Shown here piece by piece: positions 27,595 through 29,552 of a stretch of DNA of 29,552 bases. The translations under genes and the position numbers were made by a program. The stretch covers positions 1 to 29,552 of the forward strand of contig PJAB01000331.1 in assembly GCA_002887195.1 (NCBI GenBank), in the 5' to 3' direction. Within the stretch, counting starts at the first letter, position 1. Every line of letters begins with the position of its first letter. The notes beneath the pieces were generated by a model that worked only from the letters and a program-made list of their open reading frames with translations, had not been told where the DNA came from and did no database searches. The stretch comes from Chrysochromulina parva. Lineage: Eukaryota > Haptophyta > Prymnesiales > Chrysochromulinaceae.

Positions 27595-28380
27595 TCACTG
27601 CTGTTGCTGTTGGCCTGCTGGCGGTCGCGACCACAATGAGCCTCGGTACATGACCTCCGTCTTCCCTCGCTCGAGGATGTAGCCGTTGAAGTCGTCGGAC
27701 CACTCCTGAGTGAGGCCGCATGCTCGCAGAGCCTCGTCCATGGGTTCGAAGGCATGCGTGAGGATGCCGAAGCGCTTCTCGAGCGCGAAGGTCTGCTTAT
27801 GAGGCACTGCAAGGCCCAGCAGTCCTCCTTCGGCGAGCGCCGCGGCGACCTGCCTCAGAAAGGGCGGTGGATCGTCGACGAATTCCATCATGCCGCACAC
27901 GAGCACTACATCGAAGCGCTCACCAGCGAGCTCGTTCGCGAGCGCGTCCTGCGCCGTCGCTGTTATCACGCGCGCATATGGCAGCGTCCGTGCGCTTTCG
28001 GTCATCGCCGGCGTCACATCGACGCCTGTCACCTCGTGCGAGGAGCCGGGCTCGTCGAAAAAGGGCTTAGCGACGAGGCCGGTGCCGCAGCCGAGGTCGA
28101 GAACGCGCAGCTGCTGCCTGTGAGCCGCGCTGTGGCGCGCGAGCACCTGTGCGGGGATCCGGTGGTGGGCCTCATACCCGTAGCTCTCGATGGCTGCATC
28201 GTATTCAGACCCAGCGAAATTCTGGTAGTGATCGACTATCGCCTGTGGCTGCGTGATCTGGGCCGCGAAGCGCGGACGGGAAGCGGCCGAGGCAGCCATC
28301 TCGCCGAAGGATGTGTGGGCACGGATGAATGCTCTTCGCGCCGCGCCCCGGCGTGCGAGAATCGGCATTGGCGTGAACAT
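27595..28380 (-). CDS. Class I SAM-dependent methyltransferase (METTL27/Methyltransf_11-like)
   Basis: The protein is 261 residues from the ATG at 28380; the frame upstream has only GTG. The core shows HYQNFAGSEYDAAIESYGY before the fold, then motif I VLDLGCGTG (93-101), GVDVTPAM (119-126, ribose-binding acidic strand), FDVVLVCGMMEFVDD (146-160, motif IV) and LAEGGLLGLAVPH (172-184). The layout, with a Tyr-rich helix then LGCGTGLVA then DVTPAM, resembles METTL27-like enzymes. The acceptor is unknown. Residues 1-30 are Arg/Ala-rich with no acid until Glu27, compatible with a mitochondrial or plastid presequence. The C terminus ends in a short Gln run. Two overlapping TACATGTA palindromes lie 42-55 bp upstream of the start codon. 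Confidence 0.88.
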   Translation of the reverse strand: MFTPMPILARRGAARRAFIRAHTSFGEMAASAASRPRFAAQITQPQAIVDHYQNFAGSEYDAAIESYGYEAHHRIPAQVLARHSAAHRQQLRVLDLGCGTGLVAKPFFDEPGSSHEVTGVDVTPAMTESARTLPYARVITATAQDALANELAGERFDVVLVCGMMEFVDDPPPFLRQVAAALAEGGLLGLAVPHKQTFALEKRFGILTHAFEPMDEALRACGLTQEWSDDFNGYILERGKTEVMYRGSLWSRPPAGQQQQQ

Positions 28381-28802
28381 GTTTAACGGTCCGGCGGGCT
28401 GCAGAATTCGCCCCCAAGATGTACATGTACATGTATACTCATCGGCCACACTTCAGAAGTGATGGCGGACTTGACTTGACTTGACTTGACTTGTCAATTG
28501 AAACCAATTTTTTCGAAACTAAAATCGCGCCGCAACGGGCCCCAAAAAACAACTCCGAAACGAACATACGAAAGCCCAAAGAGCTTGCAGGACTTTGGCG
28601 ATTTCGCCCAGCGGTGGGTCCTTCTTCCTCGCCGCTGCGCCTGCGGTGGCTGCGGGACGCGGGCGACCTCCTGCGCGCTCCCTGCCATGCGGATAGAGGC
28701 CAGGCTTCATATGCTGCTGGGTGCCGCCGCCGCTCGTTGCACCGAATATCGCTCTCACACTCTGCGCGCTGTTCGCTTCCTCGCTCTGCGCAGGCAGTCG
28801 CC
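28381..28802. promoter_or_regulatory. Divergent promoter region with TACATGTACATGTA and (GACTT)5
   Basis: This region lies between the methyltransferase start (minus) and the proposed start of the SHIPPO-repeat gene (plus). TACATGTACATGTA lies at 28422-28435, and a GACTT pentanucleotide repeat of five units at 28468-28492. No gene was seen. The plus frame is open upstream of 28803, but its sequence is not protein-like. Confidence 0.4.
28468..28492. repeat. (GACTT)5 microsatellite
   Basis: Five perfect GACTT units lie head to tail, followed by GTCAATTG. Confidence 0.95.
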
Positions 28803-29552
28803 ATGCCGGTCTCTATGCAGTTCAACGCCGGTTCCATCCACGCTTCGCCAGGTGGGCAGCCGCCGCTAAGCTCTGCTGTTGCCCGCCATACACTCTTACA
28901 CAACCGATTTCGCGCCGAGGATGAGGGACAGGCTGCCAATGGCGGCCGCGCACGCGGCGGCCAGGCAGAGACTGCATCAAGGATATGGGCAGCGACAGTA
29001 GTGCGGTGGCGGCTGCAGACGAGCATTGATGTTGGCGATGGAGGATGGATGATGCTCGGCGGCCACTCGCAAATACGGGGGATGGCGGCGCGGCGTGCAC
29101 GCACTCGCACAGATTGGCCACTCTTGCCGCATACACAAGTGCTGGTGCCATCTCTCTGCTCACACGATCCCTCCGACTGTCCTCTCCTGCGCGCAGCCAA
29201 GCGCGCGGCCCTCGACGAGGCGCGCATGAAGGCTCGCAGCGCCAAGGCCGGCCTTAACCCCGGCCCGGGCGCGTACGACGTCAAGCGGCCGGCTGTCACT
29301 GCTGCTGAGGTGCGCGCAAGGATACCCCAAAAGGCCCAGCCTCTCATCTCGTGGCCCTAGCCTGGCAACGAGGATCCCCCGCTAGTCTCCCACTCACCTT
29401 TTTCCGCCGTCACCATCGTTGTGTTGTCGCAGCTTGCCGGCTCCGCTGCCTTCAAGTCCAAGTCCGAGCGCAAGAACGACGTGTCGCTCAAGGAGGTTGG
29501 CGACCCTGGCTCGTACAACCCGTACGACAACATGACCCTCGCGGCTTCGACC
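28803..29552 (+). CDS. SHIPPO/STPG-repeat protein, 5' part only (runs off the window)
   Basis: This is a partial gene. Proposed exons are 28803-28851, 29197-29309 and 29433-29552 onward. The second exon encodes LNPGPGAYDV, the sperm-tail PG-rich (SHIPPO/ODF3) repeat signature PGPGxY. The third encodes SAAFKSKSER then GDPGSYNPYDN, a second repeat of the same kind, and is open to the last base. STPG proteins are microtubule-associated and common in flagella and cilia, so a flagellar or cytoskeletal role is inferred. The 29310-29432 intron is well supported: phase 0, GTGCGC...TCGCAG, with stop codons if unspliced. The 28852-29196 intron is less certain. It is phase 1 at both ends with a pyrimidine-rich 3' end, but the frame is also open through it. 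Confidence 0.68.
29310..29432 (+). other. Intron in SHIPPO-repeat gene (123 bp, GT-AG, phase 0)
   Basis: The donor is GTGCGC after ...TAAE and the acceptor is GTTGTCGCAG before LAGSAAFK. The 3' half is pyrimidine-rich. Splicing joins two SHIPPO-type repeats, while read-through hits a stop at 29358-29360. Confidence 0.85.

Noticed and set aside
27350..27682. 110-codon plus-strand frame near the METTL27-like gene
   Set aside because: It is partly antisense to the methyltransferase and ends in Cys/Trp-rich low-quality sequence.
1..29552. CRISPR array, bacterial operon or prophage
   Set aside because: No spaced direct repeats, no ribosome-binding sites and clear spliceosomal introns; the DNA is eukaryotic nuclear.

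Overview
The window reads as nuclear DNA of a GC-rich microbial eukaryote, most likely a microalga. Three lines of evidence support this. First, it encodes the 26S proteasome ATPase Rpt2, a LIN9/Always-early MuvB subunit, a two-pore K+ channel with EF hands, an exostosin glycosyltransferase and a sperm-tail PG-rich (SHIPPO) repeat protein. Second, three short GT-AG introns (127, 113 and 123 bp) are fixed by protein continuity. Third, several proteins carry signal- or transit-like N termini, and one resembles the plant plastid CRTISO-like oxidoreductases. Short pyrimidine-rich introns, high GC and plastid-type targeting fit a haptophyte or similar secondary-plastid alga. That assignment is inference.

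Layout, left to right: a putative V-ATPase accessory (Ac45/VOA1-like) membrane protein (-); a tandem cNMP-binding-domain/coiled-coil protein (+); a two-pore K+ channel (-); a 1.3 kb repeat-rich spacer; a 2OG-Fe(II) oxygenase (-); an unrecognised helical/acidic protein (+); RPT2 with one intron (+); LIN9-like (-); an inositol-monophosphatase/PAP-phosphatase-like protein (-) divergent from a YjbQ/UPF0047 protein (+); a possible unannotated spliced C-terminal fragment (-); an ankyrin protein (-) divergent from a GT47 exostosin (+); a CRTISO-like FAD oxidoreductase with one intron (+); a Methyltransf_24-type enzyme (-) divergent from a protein of 49-residue tandem repeats (+); a class I methyltransferase (-); and the 5' part of a SHIPPO-repeat protein running off the right edge (+).

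The genes are not an operon or an obvious pathway. They are single transcription units on both strands, often in divergent pairs with 0.14-0.6 kb between start codons. The less explained material is mostly non-coding: an 8-bp palindrome TACCGGTA found at least eight times and only in spacers, a second palindrome TACATGTA clustered upstream of several starts, a perfect 58-bp palindrome just after a stop codon, and a 72-bp tandem duplication next to an inverted-repeat block. The most novel-looking protein is the one with exact 49-residue repeats plus two copies of an LRGL-x-P...EPW-x-RD motif.
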